Part shown: positions 45,556 through 56,902 of the stretch, one piece after another
Layout of the letters: every line of letters begins with the position of its first letter
Numbering within the stretch: the stretch's first letter is position 1
From: Humulus lupulus
Lineage: Eukaryota; Streptophyta; Magnoliopsida; Rosales; Cannabaceae
NCBI RefSeq assembly: GCF_963169125.1
Contig: NC_084801.1
Span: forward strand, 112,991,061-113,055,060
DNA: 64,000 nucleotides
Direction: 5' to 3'
The notes under the pieces: model-generated
Told to the model about the DNA's origin: nothing
The model's database searches: none
Seen by the model: the letters and a program-made list of their open reading frames with translations, nothing else
Translations under genes and position numbers: made by a program

Positions 45556-47512
45556 CTAGTGAACTTGGTACAAGCAGCCTTCCCTTTTACTGAAGTGCCA
45601 CCAGAGGAGTTGAGCACCTGCATAACAAAGAGGTAGGATTTACAAAAGGTATCCTACTATTCTTAGGCACATGCCCAAGGATAATGGCCTCAAATGCAGA
45701 AAATGAGGGAAACTGGAATACCTCTCAGCAGACATCAAAACAAACTAATAACAGACTGTTTTCATATGAAAGCTATAGAAAATGTAGCATCAAACTAACC
45801 TCTGTTGTGCTCTTTCCTTCCCGGGCATTATAATTTATATTGGCATCTACAACTTTCTGAGAAGGAAAAAAACAAATTAATTAAATGATGATATCAGAAT
45901 TCAAAATAAGCATGCACTTAGATATCAATATGTGTTGTAAAAAAGAACTTTTCTGACTTATGAATCGTGAATTTGAAGCTCAATGCATTTACTTTTGTTT
46001 TTCAAAAGGAAACCCCTCGATAAGGAGGTTTAGATTGTGGTAATACAACAACAATAAAAAGTTAATAACAATGAGTTCTCAACTTTGGTAATTTTAAAAT
46101 TAAGTCTTCAAGATGACCAACAAATTGACAAGCAAAGGTAAGCCAGCCCTGCCTTGCAGCCAGTTACGAACAAGACAATATTTACACAGATATATGTGTT
46201 CATGCGTATATTACAGAGCTTTACATACCTCATGCTCGGGAAATGCCCCAATAACTCTTGCAATGTACTGTTTTTGCACCTGCCCTGCTTCAATTTGTGA
46301 CAAGTGCACTGTATTAAAGTGAAGAAAGAATATATCATGACTAAAAATACTTGTACTTACACTAAGTGCTGGAGAAAAGAGAAATACCCTTTTGTTTTAC
46401 ATATTAATGGATACAAAGACAAATGTTGCTTCTAATAATAAGTAGCTACCAATATACTTGTAAAAAAAAAGAAAAAAAAAGTAGCTTAAAAAGTAGTACA
46501 TAAGAAGCAGCAACAACAGAAGAGAATGATTCACTATTATCAGCCTCTTTATGTGTATATATACCTCTTGTAATTCACTATCCAAGAACAAGTTTAAGGA
46601 TTTGGAATGCAATATTAATGAGAAAGACTTAATCAAATCAAAGAGGTTTGGAGTAGTAATCTAAAATCATGAATATAAGAAATCACAAAATCATATTATC
46701 TATTTTTGTGCGAAATATATATGTTCTGCACTGTCTAAACATATGTGTGTATTTTTGTACCACTCCCAAGTTCAAAAGTAAGAAATAGTTTACTTTTTCC
46801 ATGTGAAATATATATGTTCTGAACAGTAAAATACAATCTGAATTTTCTGTATATATTCTTGCTAACCTGGGGGCCACATCAGAAGAAGTTTGATATTCAA
46901 AGCAACAGTTTAGACTGCCAAAAGTCACTATTTATGAAATGCATAAGAGAGGGCCTATTAAAAGTATAGTCATGATCATGAACATTAAATATATATAATC
47001 TACCAGTCACTTTAAATATATATATAATCTACTCTACCTTATGTCAAGTGTTTAATAGTTTACACTATTACCAACAAATTACATGAACATTACATAAAAT
47101 TTCCATAAAATACGTAATTCTACCTCTACATAGAACTCATCCTCACAAGTTTATGCAAATAATAAACTAAGCAACAAATTTAAAAGAAAAAGAAAAACTC
47201 TACATAGCTAGTTGTGAAACCAAATCAACATAATCTCAAATACATTTCACAAATCTCACTTCAGAATTTCAGAATAAGATAATTTAGTATAAAATATTTA
47301 GGTACACCACATAATGATTAATGGCAATCTAAAGACAATACAAGGACATACTCGCATAGCAAAATATATCAAACATTAATGAACATTAAAGAGATTAAAC
47401 TTACGGGTTCAGCTTCTTCAAGAACACGAAGTTGTGATTGGTCATTGGCAAGAAGGTGAACAATATGTTCGAGCAAAAACTCTTTTCCTCTTAACTGTCT
47501 TTCTCTCCAACC
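45556..47512 (-). pseudogene. Further captured exon fragments, unknown gene(s)
   Basis: Reading leftwards on the minus strand: 47512-47405, RERQLRGKEFLLEHIVHLLA then NDQSQLRVLEEAEP; about 46318-46231, VHLSQIEAGQVQKQYIARVI then GAFPEHE; 45858-45802, QKVVDANINYNAREGKSTTE; about 45617-45556, VLNSSGGTSVKGKAACTKF. Each has plausible AG/GT borders and they are separated by AT-rich intron-like stretches. They may belong to one gene, and it may be the gene of 44714-44964. Product not recognised. Confidence 0.45.
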
Positions 47513-47519
47513 TGGAAAA

Positions 47520-48743
47520 AGTAATCAATAAATAGATCAATATGATGGCCATGAAAGAAAAATTGAGAAAATACCTTTAACACCATCATTGTTTCAATTC
47601 GTTTGTTTACTTTTTCTTAATGAATTGGACTAGGAATCAATAAATAGCTCCACACACTTGGTCCAATAAATGAGACTGGGAGGAACAATTTTACACAAGA
47701 AAACAATATGGAGATTATTTGCATTCATATGGATGCAAATCAAAGATGATGTCAAAGTACTCAAGCATAGCAGCTTTCTTCTTTTTCTTCTTTTTTCATG
47801 TTTTTGGCAGCCAGCAATGAAGAATGAAAGATAAAGGCTTGAATACAAAAGCCAATGTAACAATACATTTTCTGTACAGAACACATTCCAAATCAGTTGA
47901 AATGTACTTTCATTTGTCAGCTATTCTTCCAATCCAGGGAATTATCTTAACTGTTATTTTATTGTACATACTATATAGAAATGATTTTGGAAGAAGAAAA
48001 AAAATGAACCACAATCTGCTTTCCATAAGCAATTTGCAATTCATGTCGAATACAAATGTAAAGGAAAAAATGTAAATAATTTGGAATGGAACCAACACCA
48101 TTAGTTAGAGATCTGAACAACCAGAAATTCAAGATGAAGATCAGAATCAGCAACAACTACTTGTGGATGCATCAGACTGGGGCAGTCTCTCTTTAAAAAT
48201 GTTCTTTCTGCCTACTAGTAAAACAACAATCAATAAAAGCCAAAAGAATCCAAAGTTTGAAACTTTCGAACACACTACTTCCATGATTTTAGAAACCACC
48301 AACAATTTAATAACAAACATGGTACTAGCTAAGCTAGAACCAAAAAGTCAAGCAACAAGATTCATGACCCAGTTAGGAAGTAATACAAGAACTTTAGAGA
48401 ACGACCAAGATACATGTCACGTAGCCAATCATTCTGAAAGGTCTGCTTCAAAATTCCAGCTATAAGATTGTCTATTCATATATAAAAATAATATATTGAT
48501 ATTAAACATTCACTAATACAATTAAGAAACTATTTTTTTAATCCCATTCTATGATTGGTCTATTTAATTCAAGTTGTAGGACTATGTTTCCCATACACGT
48601 ATTTCATATTTTAACAAAAATATAAAATAAAATAATCATTTGTAAGCAATCAAATAATTCACCTATTTTATGCTAATAAGAGATTGTGAAACTAGAAAAT
48701 CACACCATAAGAGATATATAGGCATATATATACGTATACCAAT
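47520..48743. other. CACTA interior, no gene recognised
   Basis: AT-rich sequence. A 100-residue plus-strand frame at 48163-48465 has no protein-like family signal and is probably chance. Confidence 0.5.
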
Positions 48744-48769
48744 CACTACAAGAAAAAATGCTTTTAATT
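48744..48769 (+). repeat. Internal second copy of the CACTA left terminus
   Basis: CACTACAAGAAAAAATGCTT then TTAATT repeats the 40870 terminus. A TA microsatellite follows. It may mark a nested or fused CACTA copy. Confidence 0.8.
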
Positions 48770-48799
48770 CCATGTGTATATATATATATATATATGAGC

Positions 48800-49855
48800 C
48801 ACGCATACTAAGTAATGATGGCTCTATTGCCTAGTAATACAAGTTTTATTTCTCCTATTTTGGAAATACTTTGCACATCTCATCAATCTTTAAACTTTCC
48901 TAGTTTTGCTATCTCTGTGATGACTAAAAGGAAAGCAAAGCTCTTAAAAAATATACTTCAGAATATGAGCCATGAAAATGGCTACTACTAGTTCTATAAA
49001 GCTATAATCAAAATCAAATCAGGAAGTTTTATGTTGCACATTGAAACAGATGCCACAATCCCACATATCCTAATGTATTTTCACAGAAAACCAACCCCAA
49101 TAGCATATTGAAAACAAGTACAGAGCAATTAGTTAAACATGTTCTGCTAGTTGTTCACTACCACACTAGCACTTCAATATTCTAGTGCCACACTATTCAT
49201 TTCATATTTTCATTTGACATCTCTTTAGTAATTTTAAAGAAAGTACTAACAAAAATTTCAAGTACTAAAATTTATTTCCAAATAAAGAGCCATTAAGCTG
49301 TTACCTTCATATAAAACATAATCAAGGAGACACTGAAGTCTGATCTATGAATGAAAAATGTTGTTGCACCATAAAACTGGAAACAACAAGAAACAAAAAA
49401 GAAAAAAAACAAGCTCAGTAATTCCAGAAAAGAAAAGATTAAAACACATCATAACAATTAAAAGATGACTTTTAAGATATCTTTTTCAAACCCCAAAGGA
49501 AGTAGGGAAAGAGAGGGGGACAGGTATGTTTACAATAAGGAAATCAAGAGAAAAAAGGTATGTGCAGAAATAAATTAAGTAAGAAAATTGGAATGCATCA
49601 TAGCATAAATAGAAATGTGTCACTAGGAAGTTAAGGACTAAGAATTATCTAATAGATTTACAGTAAAAGAACCAAACAGGAATATCATAAACAAGGTCTC
49701 AAAGCATATCAAGCGACCAGCTATCCTAAAACTTCATGTCATAGGAAACTAGACAGTGAGATAAATTATGCTTAAGAATTAATACATGTTCCCATTATGT
49801 TGTGGAAGTTGAGTGTATGCATGGCATACTTTTATTCTTAAAATATATTATTTAC
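48800..49855. other. CACTA interior, no gene recognised
   Basis: AT-rich. An exon-like piece near 49305-49380 (minus, FIHRSDFSVSLIM) is too weak to call. Confidence 0.45.
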
Positions 49856-50345
49856 CTTCCGCCCAGCAAATCTTTCTTTAAGTTCCCTGATGTGTTCCTA
49901 GACTTGAGGAAGCTCCAGTGCACGTATAAAGCGATCTGAATCTATACCATACAGTACAAGTGAATAACAAGTTTACAAAGAAAAGAACCAAATCATTAGG
50001 TAAAAAAAGTAACAAAAAACTATTAATACGAGGAACTATTTTGTTAGACACGCAATAATATCATCAAGTAAACAATCTTAATATAAATATAAATAGACCA
50101 AACAATCTTAAAAAATGAAGAGTAGGAATTGCATACCCAGAAGAGCACTGACTAAACCCCCATCACTAATCTCTAAATGCCATACATCTTCACCTTTCCT
50201 TACAGCAGAGACTGGTAATCTATTAGCAACTACCAATAACCGTTGCCTAGCAGGCTTTTTATCTGGCTTTTCACATCACTCATAATTGTTAGTAGTTGCA
50301 GTATCACCTTCAGGGCACTGTCCAACAGTGGCAACTTTCAAATTA
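49856..50345 (-). pseudogene. Captured trehalose-6-phosphate synthase 1 fragments
   Basis: Exon A (about 50345-50137, minus): RQRLLVVANRLPVSAVRKGE then DVWHLEISDGGLVSALLG, the start of the TPS glycosyltransferase domain, preceded by LKVATVGQCPEGD and a stop. Exon B (about 49945-49856, minus): GIDSDRFIRALELPQV, stop, EHIRELKERFAGRKV, with donor AAG|GTAAA; this is the middle of the same domain. The exons between them are missing, so this is a deletion-bearing captured copy of a TPS1-type gene (trehalose-6-phosphate synthesis from UDP-glucose and glucose-6-phosphate). Not functional. Confidence 0.8.
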
Positions 50346-50455
50346 TCATCTTCTGTTAAGCACATCATTCTCTATATACTGAGCCCCTCTATTGTTATTG
50401 TTATTATTCTCAGTAGTTACATCGTTTGATTGATAATAGTTGCAGAGTAACATAC

Positions 50456-51378
50456 CATGTCCAAACTTGATGCAAATGAGAAGCTCTACTATGCAAATAG
50501 CTAAGGAAAGCCAATAGAATGCGCCGACTTTTTCGCTGGTTTTCTGCAATTTGGACACAGTGATTATGAAAAGGTTAAAACCCTGGAAATGGTAGGCCAA
50601 GATGGTATATGAATTCATTTCAAGAAAAGGAAAAGGATGTGCTGCTAGTGATTATGTTAGATAGAGAAAGAGGGTAGTGTACCTATCTTGAAGATATGAG
50701 TTGTACTCGCGGATTGTAGGAATTGCTATTAGGCACCACAATATCAACCTATACACAATAACGGGGTTTCGAGGAAGAATCCACAAACAGAACTTCAAAT
50801 AAAAGGTGTTGAGCTCTACTGTGAGGAAAACGATACAAAGACTAACAACTTGAATGAAACGCCATGGACCAAGCAGGGGATGCCACTCATCTTTGTGCCA
50901 CTCATCTTTGTCCCACTGAGCTGGTGTAAATTATTCTAGTGTTCTTTTGACTTGAGTCAGTAAAAAATGCATCTAACTCGGTGTCAATAACAAAGGTTCA
51001 CAAGAAACAGAAAATGAGACATGACAAGCAAATTTCTTAAGCTAAAATGTACAGGGAATCCATGATATTCTGCTTACATGAAAAAAAACACTAAAACACA
51101 TGTATTTCTATTCCAAACAATATGATCCAATTTTCAACTTCTTGCTACAACTTAGTAACTCTCCATTAAATATTCAAAACTAAAACACCAAAATCAGAGA
51201 ATACTTTTCCAATAATATTAACTCTCCAATAATTTTTATTTTTTGGAAAAAAGGATCATTATACAGATAGGAAAGAGAAGAGCTGACCTGAAAAAGAAAA
51301 AATGTGAGAGCAACAAGGTAAACAACAACCATGCCATGAACTAAGTGCCAAATTGCTGGATGCAGTTTAATCAGAATC
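50456..51378 (-). pseudogene. Captured phosphatidylserine synthase (base-exchange type) fragments
   Basis: Three minus-strand exons in gene order. 51378-51288: [20 protein letters not shown] then [10 protein letters not shown], donor CAG|GTCAGC. About 50938-50683: [12 protein letters not shown], then [40 protein letters not shown] and [10 protein letters not shown], donor TAG|GTACAC. 50543-50456: [20 protein letters not shown] then IKFGHG, donor ATG|GTATG. These match plant PSS1, an ER membrane enzyme exchanging serine for the head group. The exons between the first and second pieces are missing. A 15-bp duplication repeats KDEWH. Non-functional fragment. Confidence 0.85.
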
Positions 51379-51389
51379 CTATATGAATT

Positions 51390-52211
51390 TATGTGAGAAA
51401 ACAACATACAGGATTCAACTAAATACCCCTTGAAACTCTAGCATAAACCAGACATAAAATAGTTCACATGTTTTATGCTAATTCTTTTGCAAAAAAATAA
51501 AAAAAACAGGTGAGAAAAAATCTTATCCATTCGTCACCCTTCAGTCCCCGTCTGTCCCCAACCTTGCACAAGACATAGTCGACCACAACCTGCACCGATC
51601 TAGCCCTCACCACTAAAGCACCGTCTGCATCCCATCATCGTCAACCTTTAGTCCCTGCCTACATCCCATAGTCGTCGAGCCTTAGTCCATGCCTGAGGGA
51701 CAATCAGAGTAGCTCTTGCGGCGAAGCAGAAGAGGAATCAGAGAAACCATAAAAATTCAGAACCGGATCATGAAAGAAAAGAAAAACCATCAAAAAAAAA
51801 AAAGGAAACGAAAGTGATTTTCCCTTTTTATTTCTCTTTTTCTCGCTCGAGGATCCCAACGACTAGAAATTGAAGGTTGATAGAGAGATAGAGATAGACG
51901 AGAGAGAGAGTGAGGAGTTCGGATGTAGTACCAAGCCGAAGAAATGGGGAAAGGAAATGGGTCTCAGAAATGTTGAAAGAGAGGAAATGGGTCTCGGGTC
52001 TCAGAAATGTTGAAGAAATTGAAGGACAGAAATTGGTCTCTCGGGTTTCACAAATTTCCAGGTATCCCAAATGAAAAAAAATGCTAAGTGGCGCGATGTG
52101 TAATTATTACCGCCTTTTTTTTCCTAAAGTGGCCCAATATACTAGTCTAGCATAATACTTTTTTATTACTATTATATTCATGTGTTATGGAAAGGGGTAT
52201 TTGGTTTAGTG
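51390..52211. other. Right end of the CACTA element
   Basis: No gene recognised. The end carries TTATGCTAGACTAGTAT-type and GTGTTAT motifs (reverse strand) and the terminal TTTGGTTTAGTG. Confidence 0.6.
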
Positions 52212-52214
52212 TAG

Positions 52215-53095
52215 ATTTCGATGTGAACCTACTTAAGGCTGCCATTCATCCAGTTAAACTCTGGACATCTTTATGCTTCTTAGATGTGGTCATGTCAATT
52301 TATGCTTTGATCTTATCTAGGTTTGCCTCTATGCCTTGAGAGTTTACGATGAACCCGAGACACTTTCCCGAAGACACCCCAACTGAGCATTTTTGTGGGT
52401 TAAGTCCCATATTGTACTTTCAGAGTATAGCAAAGCATTCTGCGAGATCGTCAACTTGGAATTGACCAGTATGTCATCCACATACACCTCCATGTTGTTC
52501 CCTATTTGTTCTGCAAACATCCTATATACTAATCTTTGATATGTGGCTCCGATGTTCTTGAGTCTGAAAGGCATCACATTGTAGTAGTACAAGCCTTTAT
52601 CGTCCATGAAGCTTGTATGCTTCTGATCAGGTGCATGCATGGCTATCTTGTTATATCTAGAACAAGATAAGGATGATGTACATGAATGGAATGATGTCGT
52701 GACCCGCGGTACCATCTACGAGCTAATTGATTTGAGGTAGGGGAAAGCAATCCCTTGGGGTCAGATGAGCTTTTGGGGAGCTATAGTAATTACAAGCTTA
52801 GCTAGCGCTTTGGACACGCCTTGTTGAGGTCCGAATGGTTAATGCAAGTTAGCCACTTGCCATTGGGCTTCAGAACTAACATGGGATTGGCTATCCAATC
52901 AGAATAGAAAGCATCTCGGGTAAACCGATTTGCCTTCAACCTTTCGGCCTCCTCTTTCAAGGCCTTCTTCATTTCATCATCTAGGAGCCTACTTTTCTGT
53001 TGTTTAGGTGGGAAGCCTTTGTATTTGTTCAACACATGGCTTATAATGTTTGGGCTGGTCCTAATCATATCAGAGTGGGATTAATTTCTATCTCG
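52215..53095 (-). pseudogene. pol: Reverse transcriptase part of the minus-strand Tat element
   Basis: From 53068: ISHVLNKYKGFPPKQQKSRL, FYSDWIANPMLVLKPNGKWL and DLNKACPKR (52802-53068). After a decayed stretch, SRYNKIAMHAPDQKHTSF, VMPFRLKNIGATYQRLVYRM and the active site EVYVDDILVNSK (52344-52715). Then GFIVNSQGIEANLDKIKA and DVQSLTG lead to the CACTA insertion point. At least three stops and two frameshifts. The YVDD active site is intact. Confidence 0.9.
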
Positions 53096-53620
53096 CATCC
53101 TTTGGAAGGTTCTTCCATATCTTTATCACCCTAGTGGTATCCTTATTATCGAACTCAATGTCCTCGAGCTCTTCGATCGGTCCAAGATCGGCCCTATCGT
53201 CCTCTATCCTTGGGTCAATCTCTTTTTTGGCCTCATACATTGTCTCACTTATCTCTTGGATGAACACAAGTGCTGCTTGTGCACTTGTTTGGCCCTTACC
53301 CCTCATTGAGATGTTGTAGCATTCTCGGGTGGCCAATTGGTCTCCTTTCATCGTCCCAATGCCACTAGGTGTTGGGAATTTGATAGCCAGGTGCCTCACA
53401 GATGAAACTGCTCACAACGCAATCAGGGCTGGTCTCCTGAGCTGTACATTGTAGGCCGAAGGGCTGTCTACCATAATAAACTCCATTATCTTGGTTATTG
53501 AGACTGGATAGTCTCCCAAGGTTACTAGGAGCTTAATAGATCCCATACTTGTTATTCATTCCTTTGAAAATCTGTACAATGTTGTTTCACAAGCTCTTAG
53601 GTCTCGGTCAGAGAGGCCCA
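53088..53620 (-). pseudogene. pol: Protease and linker of the minus-strand Tat element
   Basis: From the right: a decayed protease region with SPSAYN-like and ALRAVSSVRHLAIKFPTPSG blocks (the same block order as 19470-19560 in the other Tat element), then the acidic linker DLGPIEELEDIEFDNKDTTR before RT. The D-T-G triad region is near 53610-53660 and is poorly kept. Confidence 0.75.
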
Positions 53621-54275
53621 TTTTTTCCAAGGTGGACTTATAGAGGATGTTAACTGAGCTCCTGTTATCTATCAGGACTCAGCGCACCCTCTTATTGGAG
53701 AGCTGGAAGGTAATGACCAAAGGGTCATTATGGGGGAACTGGACTTGCGAGGCGTCTTCTTTAGTGAATGGGACTCAACCCTCTATTGTTTCAGAGCTCG
53801 GGGTTCAGGTCCATAGGGAGATCCATCCCCCATTTTGAGCTCGTTCATATCTCTTATGGGAATTTCTACCTGACCTAGCAATATGCGGTCCCCCGACGAT
53901 GGTTATTACATCTTTACCATCGATCTAGGGAGGTCAATTATCCCCCCTTGCATGTGGGGCCATGGTTTGTTGGGTAGGCTGTGTAGGAGCTGCTCTTTGC
54001 CTAGGCGAAGTTTGGGCCAGATTTCTATTTCCAACATACAGCCTAAAGTATCCTCTCGAGATCAAACCTTCGATCTCGTCCTTTAATTGTCCGCATTTGT
54101 CAGTAGTATGACCAATGTCCTTATGAAATCTGTAGAATTTGTTGGCATCCCTCTTAGACTTCTAGTTTCTCATCAGATAGGTCATCTGGAAGGGACCTGG
54201 TTCTTGTGTTGTGACAAAAATGATCTCCCGAGTATCTGTGAGCTCGGTATAGACTGTGTAAATAGAGAAGTGTTT
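53621..54275 (-). pseudogene. gag-protease junction of the minus-strand Tat element, decayed
   Basis: Many stops in all minus frames. A nucleocapsid-like block with DFHKDIGHTTDKC-type spacing may be read near 54090-54130. Low certainty. Confidence 0.45.
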
Positions 54276-54278
54276 TTG

Positions 54279-56336
54279 TCATTTTTTCTTCTTACCCCCG
54301 TCATCCTTCGAGTTATTCCCTTCATTCTTTTTTCTTTTGGAAGAGTTATCTCTTGAGGGCTGCGACATGGAGGGCGTAGTCGAGGTCGAGGCTAAGTTAA
54401 CATTTGTTGATGTAGTTATTATGGGCTGAGGAGTCAGCTTGAGTGTCGACCTCACCAATTCTACATTGACAAACCTCTGAGCCCAGGTATTGAACTCAGT
54501 TATCGTCCTCATAGGTTTCCTTTGCATGTAATCCCAAAGGGGACTCCCTGACGATACTCCAGCTCGTACTGCCATGAGATGACCACTGTCATCGACATTT
54601 CAAGCTCGTGCCACTTCTATATTGAATCTCGCCAGATAACTTTTTAATGACTCTCTTAGCTGCTGCCTAATATTAGTCAATGCTGAGGCCTCGGGCTTAA
54701 CACTCTTCATGGCTTGAAATTGCTTCTTGAATTCCCAAGACAGTTGTTCCCATGATGATATTGAGCGTCTCCAGAACTTGTCAAACTAGTTTTTCGCTTG
54801 TCTAGTGAGTGTTGTCAGAAAGAGCATACCTCTTAGCTCGTATCCAATGTTGTTGGCTCGCATTACCATGTTAAACTCATGTGGCTATATGGGTCGGAAG
54901 TCCCATCATAGGGTGCCACATGGGGTATCTTAAATCCATGAGGAAATGGGGCATTTGAGATGTGGGGAGCAAAAGGCTCGAGCTCCTCGTCGGAGTCGTA
55001 AGCCTTGTCCTTATTTTTTTTCTTCTTGAAGAAGCCTGGATGCTTTTTCAAGGTGGTTGTTCTTTCTTGGACCAAATCCACCGGAGGGGAAGCTTGCATT
55101 AATAGCAACTGGTTATTGTTCACAAGAACTCCAACTCCCTGTCCTAGTACATGGTTATACTGATTCCCATGCACTAGCTGGAAAGGCTTTCTTCGATTAT
55201 TTAAATGTGTTCGTAAGTCTGGGTTTGGGAGGTTAGTCTACCCCCGGTTCTGATTCAGATGATATTGAAGACCAGGATAGTCACTCTCGTGATTCCCATT
55301 ATTTCTGGGCTCAGTGTTATACACACTCACTGACCGGCTAAGGTCCATACTTCCACTAAGGAAGCTGACATTCCTCTTTGGTTGTTGCATGACTCGATTG
55401 TTACGACGTGGGTTTTCTACTTGCACCCTTGCCCCAATTGTTTTTGATCTCGACATGGAACTTTCAGTGGTTGAGGTGCTCTATGTCCTCAATGGGCTTC
55501 TCACGGGTCCTCATGCTCATCCCCATGCTCAAGTTGAGCCCTATGGCTTCTGTCATGGCTCCCACTTCGATCACTCTGAGAGGGCCTTTGGGGTGCCCGA
55601 TCCCCTGCTCGGTCCCAACTGGGAACTGGCTAGGGTGCCTCTCGAGCTGGAGAGGGATGTCTTATTAGAAATGGTGGATTCCTTATTGGCGAGGGTTGTG
55701 GCCTCCCATTATTTGGTCTAGAAGGTCCAAAATTGGCTCGGACGGGCTCCAAGTTATTCCTGACAGGTTCAGGATTATCATTCCGAGCTACCGAAGGAGC
55801 TCTGTTATTCCTAGTTGTAGTAGGTGCATTTCCTGTAGGATTGTTCCTAACAAGATTTTGAGCATTTTCTTTAGGCCAACCATTGTCAGTATTTGTCCTG
55901 GGCCTCGGTTGAGGCTGTTGGGCCTTTTGCTCGGCCATCCTGGCACGTCCTCTTGCCCTTCAAGGCGGTGCCTGTACTTCGGCGGCTTGCCTAGCCAATT
56001 CCTCATTTTTCTGTGTAGCCTCATCCAGCTGCTCACACAATCTGCGATTCTCTGATTCCACGATTGGTATGTACCATTCATGATTATAATATAAATCTTC
56101 ATTAGGCCTGGGGTTTGTAACAGGCTGCCCCCTAGAGGCTGATGAAGCACTTCCCTTGTCGGGGATCTGATCTACCATGGGCTACTTCCCAGGCCTCCGT
56201 GGGTGGTTCTCAGCCTGAGGAGTACGCTCCTCGGGGATTTGGGGTAATGGTCGCCCACCAGTTCCGGTTATGTTCAAGGAGACCATTGATGATGTCCATG
56301 AGGTTTTGATTAAACAATACATAGATTTGCTTAATG
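54279..56336 (-). pseudogene. gag: gag of the minus-strand Tat element, broken
   Basis: Read leftwards from just after the primer site: a Pro/Gln/Arg-rich N-terminus (ORFs 56182-56397, 55960-56178 and 55630-55938, with PIVESENRRLCEQLDEATQK, a coiled-coil-like part), then Arg/Asn-rich stretches. The capsid approach follows (54863-55174: FAPHISNAPFPHGFKIPHVA, YDGTSDPYSHM) and the capsid core near 54590-54850, decayed. The capsid end and basic tail lie at 54279-54575 (FNTWAQRFVNVELVRS, KRKKNEGNN). Frameshifts and stops disable it. Confidence 0.78.
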
Positions 56337-56338
56337 CT

Positions 56339-56354
56339 CTCAATGAAAGTACCA
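56339..56354 (-). promoter_or_regulatory. Primer binding site of the minus-strand Tat element
   Basis: On the minus strand TGGTACTTTCATTGAG lies three bases after the LTR end, one base different from the site of the plus-strand Tat element. Confidence 0.82.
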
Positions 56355-56357
56355 AAT

Positions 56358-56902
56358 TGTTGACGCCGTTTTTCGTCAACTTAATTATGCAGAGCACTAA
56401 ACAATGATATAGAAAGAATTAAAGAAATCAGAGATTTTTACGTGGTTCAGTAGTTAAAATCTGCCTACGTCCACGAGTCACTGTTATTATGAATACTCTC
56501 TCAAAGCTTCGAATAAAAGCAATTTGGCAGAGTTTCTTTTCAGTACAAATTTGTGTGTGAATACAAATAAATTAGTCCAGGCTATTTATAGACCTGATTG
56601 TAGGAATATCTTCCCCCAATTTAGGGAAGTTACAATCAAGCATTCAAATTCAAAGTATCTGCATTAATAATATTAATCAAATGCACTAATTAAGCAATAT
56701 CCCATGAAAATAGGGATTTAATACATGGTGATAACAAATCCCTACGAAATAGGGATTTCCTAACAACTATTCCGTGTGGTAAGCGCTCATTGAGCTCGAT
56801 CGTTGTCTTGATGCACTTTCGAGACTAGCCAAGCTTCGAGCTCATCATTCCAGCTGTTGCCTCCTTCTCATTAATTAATTCGGCCGAGTGGCCTGAGCCA
56901 CA
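56358..56902 (-). repeat. 5' LTR of the minus-strand Tat element, 545 bp
   Basis: On the plus strand it begins TGTTGACGCC and ends CTGAGCCACA. The left border is fixed by the primer site. The right border is fixed by homology: the sequence from 56903 onward is copia LTR, matching (inverted) the solo LTR near 15400-15490. It resembles the solo LTR at 12220-12821. Confidence 0.8.

Larger units (their letters stand above)
40870..52211. mobile_element. CACTA (En/Spm) transposon, non-autonomous, carrying host gene fragments
   Basis: It begins CACTACAAGAAAAAATGC and ends TTTGGTTTAGTG, so both termini have the CACTA/TAGTG core. It is flanked by a 3-bp TAG duplication (40867-40869 and 52212-52214), as in this superfamily. 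On removal the host Tat RT frame is continuous. The termini carry ATAACAC/GTGTTAT motifs. No TNP1/TNP2-like transposase could be recognised. The body holds intron-retaining exon fragments of at least four host genes, all on the minus strand. The element is 11.3 kb. Confidence 0.87.

Noticed and set aside
48163..48465. 100-residue plus-strand frame in the CACTA element
   Set aside because: Low-complexity Thr/Asn/Lys composition, no splice context and no family likeness. Treated as chance.
50456..51378. Functional PSS1 gene of the host
   Set aside because: Essential exons are missing and the pieces lie inside a CACTA element next to unrelated gene pieces.
55314..56055. Plus-strand open frames of 119-135 residues
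   Set aside because: They are opposite-frame shadows of the minus-strand Tat gag, whose composition and position after the primer site are convincing.
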